Counted from the first letter of the stretch, positions 38,407-49,398 are shown. The stretch is DNA of 64,000 nt from Owenia fusiformis (GCA_903813345.2 CAIIXF020000011.1:11132842-11196841), one strand, 5' to 3'. A program made the numbers and translations. The notes: generated from the sequence alone by a model not told the origin.

Positions 38407-39236
38407 TATATAGAGGATATCCTATGATTTATGAGTGATATGATTTTTATCCACGAATGGATATGATACATGTATCTGCACGAGCGAGCGTAGCGAGAGA
38501 GTAAATCATAGGGTGTTCTTTTTATTCCATAGTTAAAGTCATCATCAGAATCGTCGGAAATTAAGTTATTTAATTCGAATTTTCCAAACGATCCGGCGAT
38601 GTTGACACTTAGCCTTTTGAGTCTGAAGTAGCAAAAATCCATAAACCATCGCCGGCGCCGTATGTCATGGCTAAAAAACCGTATGCCATGGTTAAGTGAA
38701 AATTTGTCAAAAATATCATATATTACCACTGATTACAAAAATACCGTTTTTATTTTCACATGTTATCCTATGAATATCATGCTAACTATGGAATAAGACA
38801 TTTTATTCCATAGTTAGCATGATATTCATTGGATAACATGTGAAAATAAAAACGGTATTTTTGTAATCAGTGGTAAAATATGATATTTTTGACAAATATT
38901 CACTTAACCATAGCATACGATTTTTTAGCCATGACATACGACGTCGTATGCGATGGTTAATGGATTTTTGCTACTTCAGACTCAAAACGAGGCTAAGTGT
39001 CAACATCGCCGGATCGTTTGGAAAATTCGAATTAAATGACTTAATTTCCGACAATTCTGATGATGACTTTAACTATGGAATAAAAAGAACATCCTATGAT
39101 TTACTCGTGATATGATTTTAATCCACTCATGGATATTGATATCTGCACTCTCTCGCTACGCTCGCTCATGCAGATATCATATCCATTCGTGGATAAAAAT
39201 CATATCACTCATAAATCATAGGATATCCTCTATATA
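38407..39236. mobile_element. 830-bp palindromic fold-back element
   Basis: The left arm 38407-38796 and right arm 38803-39236 are highly similar reverse complements around a 6-base centre (gacatt). The ends read TATATAGAGGATATCC. Each arm contains the tract gcgagcgtagcgagagag. Mirror open frames (107 residues on minus, 81 on plus) encode the same arm sequence and show no known domain. Target duplication is not clear. The right arm is longer because of extra inner repeats near 39120-39185. Confidence 0.85.
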
Positions 39237-39266
39237 TGACATGATATGATTGTGATTTGAATAACA

Positions 39267-40552
39267 GTGGCGTAGCCAGGATTTGTCAGGGGGGGGTTCT
39301 AATATTTTCTGCCAAATTTGCCAAATGTGCTTAAATTTTGCCAAATTTGCTTAAGTTTTGCCAAATGTGCTTAAATTTTGCCAAATTTGCTTAAATTTTG
39401 TCAAATTTGTTTCAATTTTACCAAATTTGCTTAAAATCTTGCCAAATTCGCTTAAATTTTGCCAAATTTGATGAAATTTTGCCAAATTTGCTTAAATTTT
39501 GCCAAATTTGCTGCAATTCTGCCAAATTTGCTATATGTTTGCCAATTTACCTCAATTTTGCCAAATTTGCTTAAATTTTGCAAAGTTTTCTTAATTTTGG
39601 TCTAATTTAATTAATTTTTGACAAGTTTCTAAAATTTTACTTAAATTTTGCCAATTTTACTTAAATGCCAATAATGGATCAATTTTGCCAAAGTTTCATT
39701 GTTGCCAAATTTTCATAATTTTTGCCCATTCGCTAAAATTTAAAATTTTACCAAATTTTCTCAAGTTTACTTAAATCTCAAACAATTGCAAAAGCAAAAA
39801 TAGGTAAAATATCCCAAGACCAAGTTCATTTATTTGGGCAGATTTTTTTAAATTTGGACCCAACATACCACAAATTCACAGAAATTAGCAGACATAGAAC
39901 CCCCTCCCCCCAATTTTCAATCGCTTGTACAACGAGCTTTATAAATAAATAGGAGCCAAAAATCAGTAAACAACTCTGTGTGAGTGATCTTTATACTTGC
40001 TCTCTGATCTAACTACAGCATGAAAAAATAAGAACGTTGTAAGTAAGAATTTTCTAGCGTTCACAATTTTGGTGCATCACGGCCCAGTGTCACTAAACAT
40101 TCACATGTTCAAAATTCTCTGCTGATTTATATCAAAAATTAGATCATTTTGACGTTATGTACAACAATCAGATAATTTCAACTTGGTAGGTATGCTTTAT
40201 TTGTGCATTTGAATTCATTTTGAAGATATTACTTCAGTATTTCAGGCCTAAAGTGCAATAAGAGCATACCTATTATCGCCCATTATTGATTAGAAGTTTT
40301 TTGTTTTTCTGTTTTTTTTAAATCTTTTTTACTCAAAATGAAGCTATAAATCTCACATATTTCCATCTTGACATATAACTCAATTGTCTTTGGAACCAAA
40401 AACGATAAATTATTGAAAGACTGCAAAAATTTTACTCAAAGTTTGGAGGTTTGCATAATTGCCAGAAAGGGTGGGTTCGAATTTTTTTCGGCAAGATTTG
40501 GGGGGGGGGGGGGTTCGCACGAGCCCTACGAACCCCCTCTCCCTACGGCCCT
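39267..40552. mobile_element. Non-autonomous element with CAGTGGCGTAGCC end (hAT-like)
   Basis: The left end reads CAGTGGCGTAGCCAGG and the reverse complement of the right end is CAGGGCCGTAGGG. Poly-G follows each end inward. GAATAACA (8 bp) occurs at both junctions (39259-39266 and 40553-40560), overlapping the terminal CA/G, so the exact boundary is ambiguous by 1-2 bases. CAG-type ends and an 8-bp duplication are hAT features. No transposase was seen. The left third is a 20-bp tandem repeat. Confidence 0.65.
39310..39780. repeat. 20-bp tandem repeat (ttaaattttgccaaatttgc)
   Basis: About 15 clean units from 39315 to 39600 decay into variants by 39780. It lies inside the element at 39267-40552 and is therefore probably a subterminal repeat of that family. 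Confidence 0.9.
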
Positions 40553-41779
40553 GAATAACATGACATTGTATGATATTTTCTTAATTTGGAAAACAAGCGT
40601 TGCTCCAGTTTCTTCATTACAACATAGTACATACGTTATTTGCAATAGATGCGTGACAGACAATCATGAGGTTAGAGACACGATTTGTAGATAACGAGAT
40701 ATGATTGTCATTCGAATATGAAGGCCAGGTAATACCCGCAGTTAAAATCTGAACATAAGCACACGTATTCCTAACTATTTCTCTGCATACTAAACAAAAG
40801 TCTTATTCTGTAAAATATGAAGTGTCAACTAAACATCTGTTTTACTTATTTCATCACATTTCACTAATTTGTACCATATTCTAAGAAGTAAAGTACGATC
40901 TTCGCGAGATGTTTGTTTCGTAGATCAAGATTTATGAAAGCAATTCATTTGATGAATTGATAGCGCCATTTCCGTATTTCAAAGGGCTTTAAGAGAAAAT
41001 ATAATCAACTCTAATATATGCGGTAGTGAATGTCAAGGAACATACTGACATCATTTTGGCCAAATGCATACTAATCCATTAACACCTGCACTAATTGCAT
41101 CACTAATCTGCTTATGTTTCTTCTATTTAGATCAATTAAACTTGAAGTGCCAATGGTTTCTGAAATGTCATTATTGAGAGCGTTAGAGCAGAAGTTGTGA
41201 CATTAGATAACGCCAATTACTGACCACGCTATAAATGACTGTATATTATACGCCCTTGATCATAATTCTGGAATAACGGTAAATATATTGAATTAACAGA
41301 TTCCAATGTTTTCGAGCTATAAGAATCCTGCGAACGTTTTCAAAATTTTCAGTATTTAAAGATGATGCAAAATCTCCTTATATGAGCCTAATATCATTTC
41401 ATATTAGCACGGTGACAAATAAAAAAACAGTCTTCGCTATCGTTTAGAAAAAAAGAACAAAAGAGGGTTTGCTAAATAGCTTAGGAAATCTCGTCGATCG
41501 CGAAGTCTCGTTTTGAGTGAGATTTTAGGAGATCTGTTTCCATCCGCTAAGGTAGAAAGCAACTTGCCTTTTCACCCATTGAAATACATGTAAAATTGTC
41601 GAAGTTCAAATCATAATTTCTCAAATCCCAGCCCCTCGAATCCCTGCATCCATTCAGATCATGTAGTCCTATTCAAAAACTTCCCGTTCGGTTATATGGT
41701 GAAAAAAATATCCCACGAACGAAAAAAGATTCTGCTAAATTTATAGCGAGCATTGATTTTAGGGTCTGTAAAAAGTTTT

Positions 41780-42410
41780 CTTGTTCCAACACCATCCTCT
41801 TCGTTTCTGGTCTTGTTTCTGGTTTCTGGTCTGGATCCATTGAAATGTTGGTCTCAGATTGAAACACACGTTATTTTTCAAAAGTCGAAATTTAACGGCG
41901 TTGGGTACGCATATATTTCTTACCTCTATCGACTCTTAACACCAAAAGAAATGTTCTCCCCAAGCCAGAAAAGACGCGGCTGTCTCAAATTGCAGTAATA
42001 TACACGTACAAGTCAAGCAACATTGATAAATCGTGAGTAACGATGTATTTGAATGATTTCACTGGAAATTGCTGTTGTATTTGACGTGTTGTTAGGTAAA
42101 ATGCAAGGAAATTCCCTCGGCTGATCGGTGTCAGCCAACGCTGAATGTTTTTTTTCATTTATACGTCATCAAATTCATGGATGACATTTTGGACAACCGG
42201 CCGATTTGAAGTTTGAAGTGTTTACTGCGATTTGAGACAGCCGCAACTTTTCTGTCTTTAGAAGAATGTTTCTTGTAATGTTAAGAATCGATAGAGGTAA
42301 GAAATATGTGCGTAGCTATCGCCGATTTTCAACTTTTGAAAAAGAATGTGTGCTTGAATGGATCCCCCAAGACTAGAACGTAGAGGTAGTTTTGGAACGA
42401 GATAATGTAA
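41780..42410. repeat. Inverted repeat of about 0.6 kb
   Basis: The left arm (about 41780-42000) pairs with the right arm (about 42205-42408). Matching blocks include cttgttccaacacc / cgttccaaaacta, ggatccatt, tttttcaaaagt, catatttcttacctctatcg and gcggctgtctcaaat. The left arm has an extra segment of about 20 bp near 41845. Identity is roughly 75-80 percent. It is an old fold-back element; no duplication was established. Confidence 0.65.
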
Positions 42411-42499
42411 AAAGCACGTTATTCCATTGATTTACGGAGACTGCCAAAAATATAATTCAATTTTTTGGTTCAAAATTATATAATCTGTCAGCGGTCCAT

Positions 42500-43801
42500 T
42501 ATGGCATTATATTTGCTTCTTTATTCATTAAATTCAAATATGTTCGATATATTAAATATTTATATTCGCTAAATCATTTTTCCATTCGGTAAAAACGTTT
42601 ATATGTTTGTTACAGCAAATGAAGTTTTCAAAATAGCCAATCACTTAATACTATGCATTAAATTACATATTTCATTCGCCAAATGATATGTTTTTTGAGT
42701 AAATTGTTATGGTATTTCTTATAACAGTAACACATTATATGCACAATACTGAATTTCTATTTGAACCCTACCGAAATAAGTTTGCCTATATTACCGAATG
42801 GTTTATTTTTCTATGACATAGTTAATGCATTTTACCGAAACCTAATTTGCTATTTACCGAATGCAATAAAGTAATATTCGATAACTTTCGTTGTTCGATA
42901 TTTTGTCACGTGACCTCGAGATTTGCAAAATGGCCGCGCAGCTATAAGGTGTCACTCCTGTAAATCATTGAAAAATATTGAAAAAATCACAAAATTCAAG
43001 TTCTGGGGTACATATCGCCATTTTCGAACGAACTAGCCCATACAATGACTATATTTCTGCGTTCCCCTATACATAACCTTCATCTTGACACTATATTTAA
43101 CATAGGGTTTGCGTCTCGATTTTTATATATCACTACGCCAACATAGGGACTCATTTTCAGGTAAAATCCCTGCTTCACCGATGAAAATTAACGAATAAAG
43201 TAGTTCCAGTTTACGGGACTATATTCCTGCCATTTTTTTCTTAAAATGGCACATTTAGAAAGTACTTGGTCTCAGCCTTACATACATACCTCAAATGGTC
43301 ACATTGCATACACTTAAACCTACTATACACACCATTGAAGTTGACATGGCTTCGTTTTTAAAGTATTAAAAAACACTGTCCTACCCGGAAGTGCTATTTA
43401 CCGGAGTGACACCATAAACATCGTTCAAATATATCACGTGACTGAAAGTCTCGTAAAGTATCGAACAATAACGATAATTATCGAACGTGGCATTCGGTAT
43501 ATATTTACCGAATATAAATAATTTAAACACCGAATGTACAAATAATTAATTGAATTATACGTGCGTTAAGGAAAACAAATTGATTCGCTGCATCACACAA
43601 ATACATGAATAAATACCAAATGTGAATGCCAACACAAAGAACAAGTGAAACTCTTTAGCGAATATAATTTGTATAGATTATTACATTCGATAAAAAAAAA
43701 ACATTCGATAGATTGGGTAAAGGTTTGGTAAATTGTTTTGTTTTATTTGGTATTTATGGAATATTTAATATACCGAATAAAGAAGCAGTTTAAACACCAT
43801 A
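42500..43801. mobile_element. 1.3-kb fold-back element with 6-bp GTCCAT target duplication and many ACCGAAT subterminal words
   Basis: The ends TATGGCATTATATTTGCTTC and (reverse complement of the right) TATGGTGTTTAAACTGCTTC are inverted. Inner blocks also pair: the left cgataactttcgttgttcga / tcacgtgac / ggtgtcactcctgtaaat and their right counterparts. GTCCAT flanks both sides (42494-42499 and 43802-43807). The word ACCGAAT or its complement ATTCGGT, plus ATTCGATA variants, recur more than ten times. No transposase was found. A 6-bp duplication with TA-starting ends recalls the IS3EU type, but that is only a guess. Confidence 0.72.
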
Positions 43802-44558
43802 GTCCATGGCACTCCTACTAGCTATTACTAAACATTAATTGCCAATACATAGTGCCATACATCTTTTCTTATACCATGAACAAAACAAATGTCAAGTAGG
43901 TGGTATTGACCCTATGACCAAAATTTCCCTCTTTTTGATGGCATATAGAATTCTTGGTTTAATTTCAAATTATCAAAACAACTTTGTTCAGTTATTTACC
44001 TTTATTCAAATTTTCAGGATTTTTAAATTTTCTGGAAAGGGTCGGGATAAATTCCCATTCACATAATGTTAAAAAATCTTTGAAAGTTCATTTACGCTTT
44101 TAATATTCACAATTTTAATCACAATCCACATGTCAAAAAGATCGGATAGTTATACGCCAATGGAATTTTACATAGATCCATAAAGAAATACTTGATAAAT
44201 CAAGAAATTAAGTGATATTTTTGCCAGTTGTCTATATGTTATGGATAGTATTCTGGTCCTACACGTGCTGACATCTTTTTATCCATCTCTATATATCTAT
44301 ATAGCAAATGGGCCATTCTACGAAGTGTCCAATCTTCTGAACAAAAGTGTATACCGGAAAATTTTGCTCTGCAGAATGGGTCTGACAAGAACGAAATACA
44401 GGGTGACCGGAAAAAAAGGAGACCATTGAAATAGGCAATATCTCCTAAAATAGACTAGTGACATCAATGAAATTTTGCATACATCAGGACAGTTCTATGG
44501 AAATTTGTTCCTGAAAGTGTCAATACAAGCAGTCAACTGGTTCAGGAGCTATGATCAT

Positions 44559-44759
44559 TTACATGACATGCTCCAAATAGGCGCAATTGAGACCAACGCA
44601 GAGCTGGATACATTTGGCAAATACCCTTACATATTCCGACCTTGTTATGGCATTACATTTAGCATTTATTGCCACCTTTAGGTCAGCAATTGTCTCAGGA
44701 TTGTTTTGGTACACATTGTCTTTCAAATTGCCCCACAAAAAGAAATCAGGTGGATTCAA
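44559..44759 (-). pseudogene. Transposase C-terminal fragment, left arm (DDE/Tc1-mariner-like)
   Basis: The minus-strand frame reads MNPPDFFLWGNLKDNVYQNN and then an ET(I)ADLK-type helix, ending CAYLEHVM before a stop. The PPDFFLWG.LKD.VY..NP.TI..LK pattern is the conserved tail following the last catalytic acidic residues in a large group of invertebrate mariner-like transposases. The N-terminal two thirds and the first two catalytic Asp regions are missing. It is non-functional. Confidence 0.75.
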
Positions 44760-44944
44760 ATTTGAGGTGTATGGAGACGAAGCTTATCTGACCTATGGCT
44801 TCTGACTCAGTGGTCCCACTCAGTTACAGTATCATCCTAAGGAGGTTTTGGGCAGCCCTTGGTTTTCATATGGGATTTAATTGTGCCATATAGTGGTTTT
44901 AGTAACATGGCACTATGCCCAATACCTAAAGTGACTCTTAAGAT

Positions 44945-45150
44945 TTGGTAAATCAGCACTTTGGCAACAGGATGATGAACCACATGTCAGATAACCCTTC
45001 ATTGCCATTACAGCCTAGACTTGAATCCTGCTGATTTCTTTTTGTATGGATATTTGAAAGACAATCTATACCAAAACAATCCTCAGACTATTGTTGACCT
45101 AAAGAAGGCAATCACTGCTATATGTAATGCCATAATAATGCCATAGAGGG
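44945..45150 (+). pseudogene. Transposase C-terminal fragment, right arm
   Basis: The plus strand shows WQQDDEPHVR (a diverged QQDGAPPH catalytic-Asp region) followed by a stop. After a frameshift it reads LDLNPADFFLYGYLKDNLYQ and the TIVDLKKAI helix. It is the same protein family as the left-arm fragment but with many substitutions. Broken by frameshift and stops. Confidence 0.72.
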
Positions 45151-45422
45151 CAGAACATGTAAGGGTAGTTTGCCATATGAATCCAACTCTGCGTTGGTCT
45201 CAATTGTGCCTATTTGGAGCATGTTATGTAAATGATCATAGCTCCTGAACCAGTTGAATGCTTGTATTGAAACCTTCAGTAACAAATTTCCATATAACTG
45301 TTCCAGTGTATGCAAAATTTCATTGATGGCACTTGTCTAGTTTAGGAGAAATTGATTACTTCAATGGTCTCCTTTTTTTCCGGTCACCCTGTAGCTTATA
45401 CATATAATTGTAAGTTTCATAA

Positions 45423-46480
45423 CCCCCCTATCACACCAAACTAGTTCTTACCCGTTCTTGCCAGTCCTACGAAAACGTCGTAAAACGGGCTCAATCTGGC
45501 TGTGGTCGGGAAATATGTCTAAAATAATTAGCTACTTCGTTCATAAACGGTCGCACCACGTCGGTGTGCAACGTCGTATAACGCGTCCCTTATTTTTTTT
45601 TATTTATTTATTTGCCAACACTTTTATAACAGTGGCACATGGATAATTATCCAGTGCGGCTACATACAACTATACAATATGAATAGAATACAAAGTCATG
45701 TTATAATTTCTTTAAAACAATGTTGCATATACTAAAATAATCAAAGACATAAATCTCTGGGCTTGTACACTTGGGTTAAAAAGCGTTTTACAATGCTATC
45801 AAATAGTCTAAAATAGTCTTGCCCCCATTTTGAAAAAGTCTCATCACCAAGAATAAAGGTCAATTTTTCAGTCAGATTGCCCTTAATGAAATCAGAAAAT
45901 AAATCGGAGGGACATTGCTAGAAGGTCATCATGACCTGATTACAGAACGGTATGGTCATGTCGATTCAAAATCACATTCCCCGTCCGGGAAAGTCCATGA
46001 AGTTCGCAAACAGACCGTAGAACGTTGAAGCTACGTTCATTCCGTTCGCACACAGTTTAAAACCAGTTCTGAAGAACGCAGTGGCATTGCTTGGTGTGAT
46101 AGCTATTTTTTGCTAACTCGTTGATAAATACATTCTTAATCAGTTTTAAGCCGTTTGCAATTAGTTCTACCTCGTTCTCAATACGTCATCAGACAGTTCA
46201 ACTCGTTGTAAAAACGACCCTAGTAGGTTTGAAGTACGACGGTTCCTTTCGTAGTACGTCCAGCTCGTCGTTAGTAGGTTGTCACTCGTTCTAATTGTAT
46301 AACGTGACGACCAAGAGAACATTTTGAGCATGTTCTAAGCTCTAGAGGACCTACCCGTTCGATTACGTTCGATTAAGTTTGTAAATAGACACCAAACGGT
46401 TCTAAGTACGTCCACTCCGTTCGTACACAGTTGAAGCCCGTTTTCGAGAACGTAGTGACTAGTTTTGTGTGATAGTAGGG
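45423..46480. mobile_element. Inverted-repeat element with TAA target duplication (PIF/Harbinger-like MITE), carrying a LINE insert
   Basis: The left end CCCCCCTATCACACCAAACTAG and the right end (reverse complement) CCCTACTATCACACAAAACTAG are flanked by TAA at 45420-45422 and 46481-46483. A 3-bp TWA duplication is typical of PIF/Harbinger. The interior is full of diverged cgttc/gaacg words and internal copies of 'tggtgtgatagct'. A retrotransposon 3' end has inserted at about 45592-45945. Confidence 0.65.
45592..45945 (-). mobile_element. 3' end of a non-LTR retrotransposon (LINE), minus strand
   Basis: On the minus strand an ORF tail ends at the stop at 45741-45743. A 3'UTR of about 125 nt follows and ends in (AAATA/AAAT)n at about 45592-45615, the expected LINE 3' structure. 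The tail, open from about 45918, includes FIKGNLTEKLTFILGD and ends VKRFLTQVYKPRDLCL, a style typical of LINE reverse-transcriptase protein C-termini. It is a 5'-truncated insertion inside the Harbinger-like element. The clade is not determined. Confidence 0.6.
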
Positions 46481-48217
46481 TAAGAAGGCAATTAAACATT
46501 TCAAACAAAATGTGAGGAAGCAGGAAGCAAATTGAACGTTGTAGACGTAAATAACTTGTAATAACTGTAATAAAATTTCACTACACCAAACGGTGTAATT
46601 CCCAGATACCTCTCATGAGCAATTTATCTAATAAATCCTAAATTGATTATATTCCAAGTTGACACAGGTAAACTTTGATCGCGTATACAATGTGCAGATT
46701 GATATGAATTGCAATGTTATTAATGTTTTACATCTGCAACTACGTTATGTTAAATAAGTTAGGATTGCCTTTTCACCAAGGCACAAAAAATGAAACGCGA
46801 AATATTGTAGACTGTTCAATCTGAATTAAAAAATGAAAGTAAACCAATACAAAATATTGTCACAGTACACAACTCATCGGCTCTTTAATTTCTTTCTCGT
46901 GTTGCTATTTAAAAACAGAAATATTTGATTAGTCTGATCAGAATGGCATTAATAGTTGATTTTGTCATTGCGCACGGAAAAATATTTTCATTTCACTTGA
47001 AGCACAAGGAATATAGTGCGACAAAAACATGATAACTTTATCTCAAAATATAAGAAAAAACTTTTTCTTGCTTTTAACAAAAATGCCAACACATGCAAAA
47101 TGTTCCTTGGCCCTTTGATTGAGGTTGAAATTAAAGTAAAGTTAACAAACACTTAAAGGCCTAAATTTCTGTTAAGTAGAAACCCAGGGTGTTTTAATTA
47201 TAGCGCCAGTTAACATACCCATTAAGAGCTGACCAATCAGCTGGCAGTAGAAGTTGCTTTTGTTTATTTGAACCCTTCTTGACCTGAAATCTGATCTTTG
47301 ACCCTCGCTGTGGATGATGCTATTGGTTAGATTCAAATTTTGAACTTTTCTACTGAACATAATTAAGTAGCATTTAAAAAACTTTGACTTGTTCTTATTC
47401 AAAATTAGAATAATATTTTACCAAACTGATTACATTTTTGTTGTCTCCATATGTTCATACATGACCACAACAAGTTTCGAAACAAATAAAAGCCACATTA
47501 TTGAGAAACACTAAAAATCAATTAAGATTTACTGGTTTCTGTTAATAGAAAGTATTCAAACAGACATATTTGGCTGTTCCAAGCAACCCCTTCTCCTTTT
47601 ATACCGGATTTTGGTCTTTAAAGGACTAGAACTAATCTACCAATGTGCCAGCTAGTTACCACTTACCACTTACCAGTTATCATCAAATAGCATGGCACAT
47701 ATTCAAAAATATAATGAATTTATTTGATCAATTTTTATTTAACCATTCATGTTTGAGAATTCTACTACTGAAAATTCGCCTAGTTAAATAGAATTTTATC
47801 TATCCGAAACTAGAAAAAGTATTTCAATTTGTATCTTATGGGCTCCATGGAGAATCTACCCGACCGAGTAGTCTCATTTTGAAAGAAACATAAAATTTCA
47901 AAGTTGATAAACCCTTTTTAAAACCACATTTCTCGATGTAAGTTTATGTAGATTTCAGACATGATATTACTTTGACTGAATTTTGAATAAATAAAAACGA
48001 AAATCAAAAATATTTTCACTTGCACCTTGTCTAATAGAAGTCTAAAAGGGCTGTGTCTTGTTTGATGCATCGAATATCAATGAACCAATTGCAGACAACG
48101 GATAATTATCTTGGTGTAAGCTAACATGACTTTATTAAACCGTAGTAACACATTTAAAACGATCGTCCCCAATGAAAGTTTATCACATTCTATAAAACAA
48201 ATATAAACTTCACTTAC

Positions 48218-48266
48218 CTAATGTGATAATTACTAATAGAACAATCACTTGTAATAAATTCTTCAT
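48218..48266 (-). CDS. Signal-peptide exon of the secreted cysteine-rich peptide precursor (exon 1)
   Basis: The ATG at 48264-48266 has an A at -3 (aaaATGA). Sixteen codons encode MKNLLQVIVLLVIITL, a short basic n-region followed by a strongly hydrophobic h-region, as in secretory signal peptides. The exon then ends with a single base at a near-perfect donor (TTAG|GTAAGTGAAG). The phase (1) matches the exon at 28016-28139. The joined codon is Gly, giving a T-x-G type cleavage context. The frame would stop two codons into the intron. Upstream on the same strand is a TATA candidate at 48713-48718. The gene would span about 24.5 kb and encode about 103 residues. Confidence 0.62.
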
Positions 48267-48712
48267 TTTATATCAGCGTTTATTACTCGGTGAAAGTTTA
48301 TAGCGTCTTCAGTACACCTCCAATGGGTTCCCTCGTCTTAGTACAACGTTAACTGTGTTTGGTCAACGTGATGCGCAAACGTAAATTGCTCACTTGCGAT
48401 TTCTTCTAATATATGAACTCGGTGCCTAGTAATTAAATCAGTAAAGGCGGTCTTTCTGTTAATGTTTATGGTTCAGTCTCACAATATAATGCTATTTTAA
48501 TGAGTAACTAGTAAAGATCTGGAAAATTGTTGCTGTTTTTCTAATGTGACGATAAAGCGGTGCTGAGTCTCTTCTTATGTATTTTCGTATTGGTAGTATG
48601 AGATCTGAACGTTGGATGATTGTCTCCCTCCTCTCTTCCCTTTTGTAATTACCTCTTCCCGTCGTACAACTTGAGATCCGTTGGTTTGTGCAGTTCTTGA
48701 AGAACTTGGCTA

Positions 48713-48718
48713 CTTATA
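48713..48718 (-). promoter_or_regulatory. Candidate TATA box of the secreted-peptide gene
   Basis: The minus strand reads CTCCTATAAGTAGCC, a TATA-box-like word about 450 nt upstream of the signal-peptide ATG. The perfect palindrome GTTCTTGAAGAAC (heat-shock-element-like, TTCnnGAA) follows just downstream at about 48692-48704. A possible donor GAAGAG|GTAATT near 48650 would allow a 5' non-coding exon. This is tentative. Confidence 0.3.
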
Positions 48719-49043
48719 GGAGAATCAAGTGCTGTAATTGATTCCTCATACAGTCCTCGAGGTTATTTCGTTCATTAGACATGTAATGTATTGCCTCATT
48801 ATTCTTCATTCTGATTGGTCAATATTCACTGGAGACACATTTAGGTTGGCGGATGAACCAACAAATAAGTTGTGACATAATTATAATACGTCAGAGTAGT
48901 ATTAGGTGAGAGATTTGTGAGCTTATAGGTCCGTGACAATTCCTAAAAGGCCATATTGTTCATTTGTTATATTGGAAAGGTTTTGGGGTAATGTTTATTT
49001 ACTGGGAGGGATTGGATGGGTTTCATACCAAGTGCCAATGAGA

Positions 49044-49138
49044 TATTTCATGAGGAACCTAAGGGGCCGAAGGAAATATCACCCGTTTAAAATATCATGA
49101 GGAACCTAAGGGGCCGAAGGAAATATCACCTGTTTAAA
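49044..49138. repeat. 47-bp tandem duplication (two copies)
   Basis: The sequence catgaggaacctaaggggcc and its continuation recurs 47 bp later with one substitution (caccCgttt / caccTgttt). It is a recent local duplication. No coding meaning. Confidence 0.9.
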
Positions 49139-49398
49139 ATATCACATGAACATTTATGTCATGATATTAAATAAATTAAGTTAGGTACAACATAATGTAG
49201 GCTCTGATATTATCAGAAGCGAATGAGGATACGAAAATGTTACATTTAATATAAATCACGTGAAGTGATTACCAATTAATAACATGTGGTTCAGTAAACG
49301 AGCATTACATCTATTCAATTCGAAACAGTGATTATTCTGCGCAATCTATATGCTATTAAAATAAAACCCGACACGTGCATATTATAGGGGTACATGTA

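Larger units (their letters stand above)
44399..45391. mobile_element. Tc1/mariner-like chimeric element with long inverted ends and TA duplication
   Basis: The ends CAGGGTGACCGGAAAAAAA are identical and inverted, with TA at 44397-44398 and 45392-45393. Inverted similarity extends about 260 bp. Each arm encodes the C-terminal part of a DDE transposase reading outward. The right arm and centre also retain a QQD-like motif (LWQQDDEPHVR, about 44950). The two arms are related but clearly diverged copies, so this is a head-to-head fusion of two transposon 3' halves rather than a simple deletion product. Confidence 0.8.
28140..48217 (-). other. Proposed 20-kb intron 1 of the secreted-peptide gene
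   Basis: It runs from the donor after the signal-peptide exon (TTAG|GTAAGTG) to the acceptor of the pro-region exon. It is crowded with transposon relics, listed separately. Apart from those, the stretches 29800-35032, 36003-37540, 40561-41780 and 46484-48217 hold no gene or repeat I can support, except simple (TTTA)n at about 28638-28660 and TG-rich sequence near 32730. Confidence 0.45.

Noticed and set aside
40471-40490. tRNA-like 'gggttcgaat' T-loop word
   Set aside because: No acceptor stem, D-arm or anticodon arm can be formed around it; it lies next to the poly-G end of a transposon relic.
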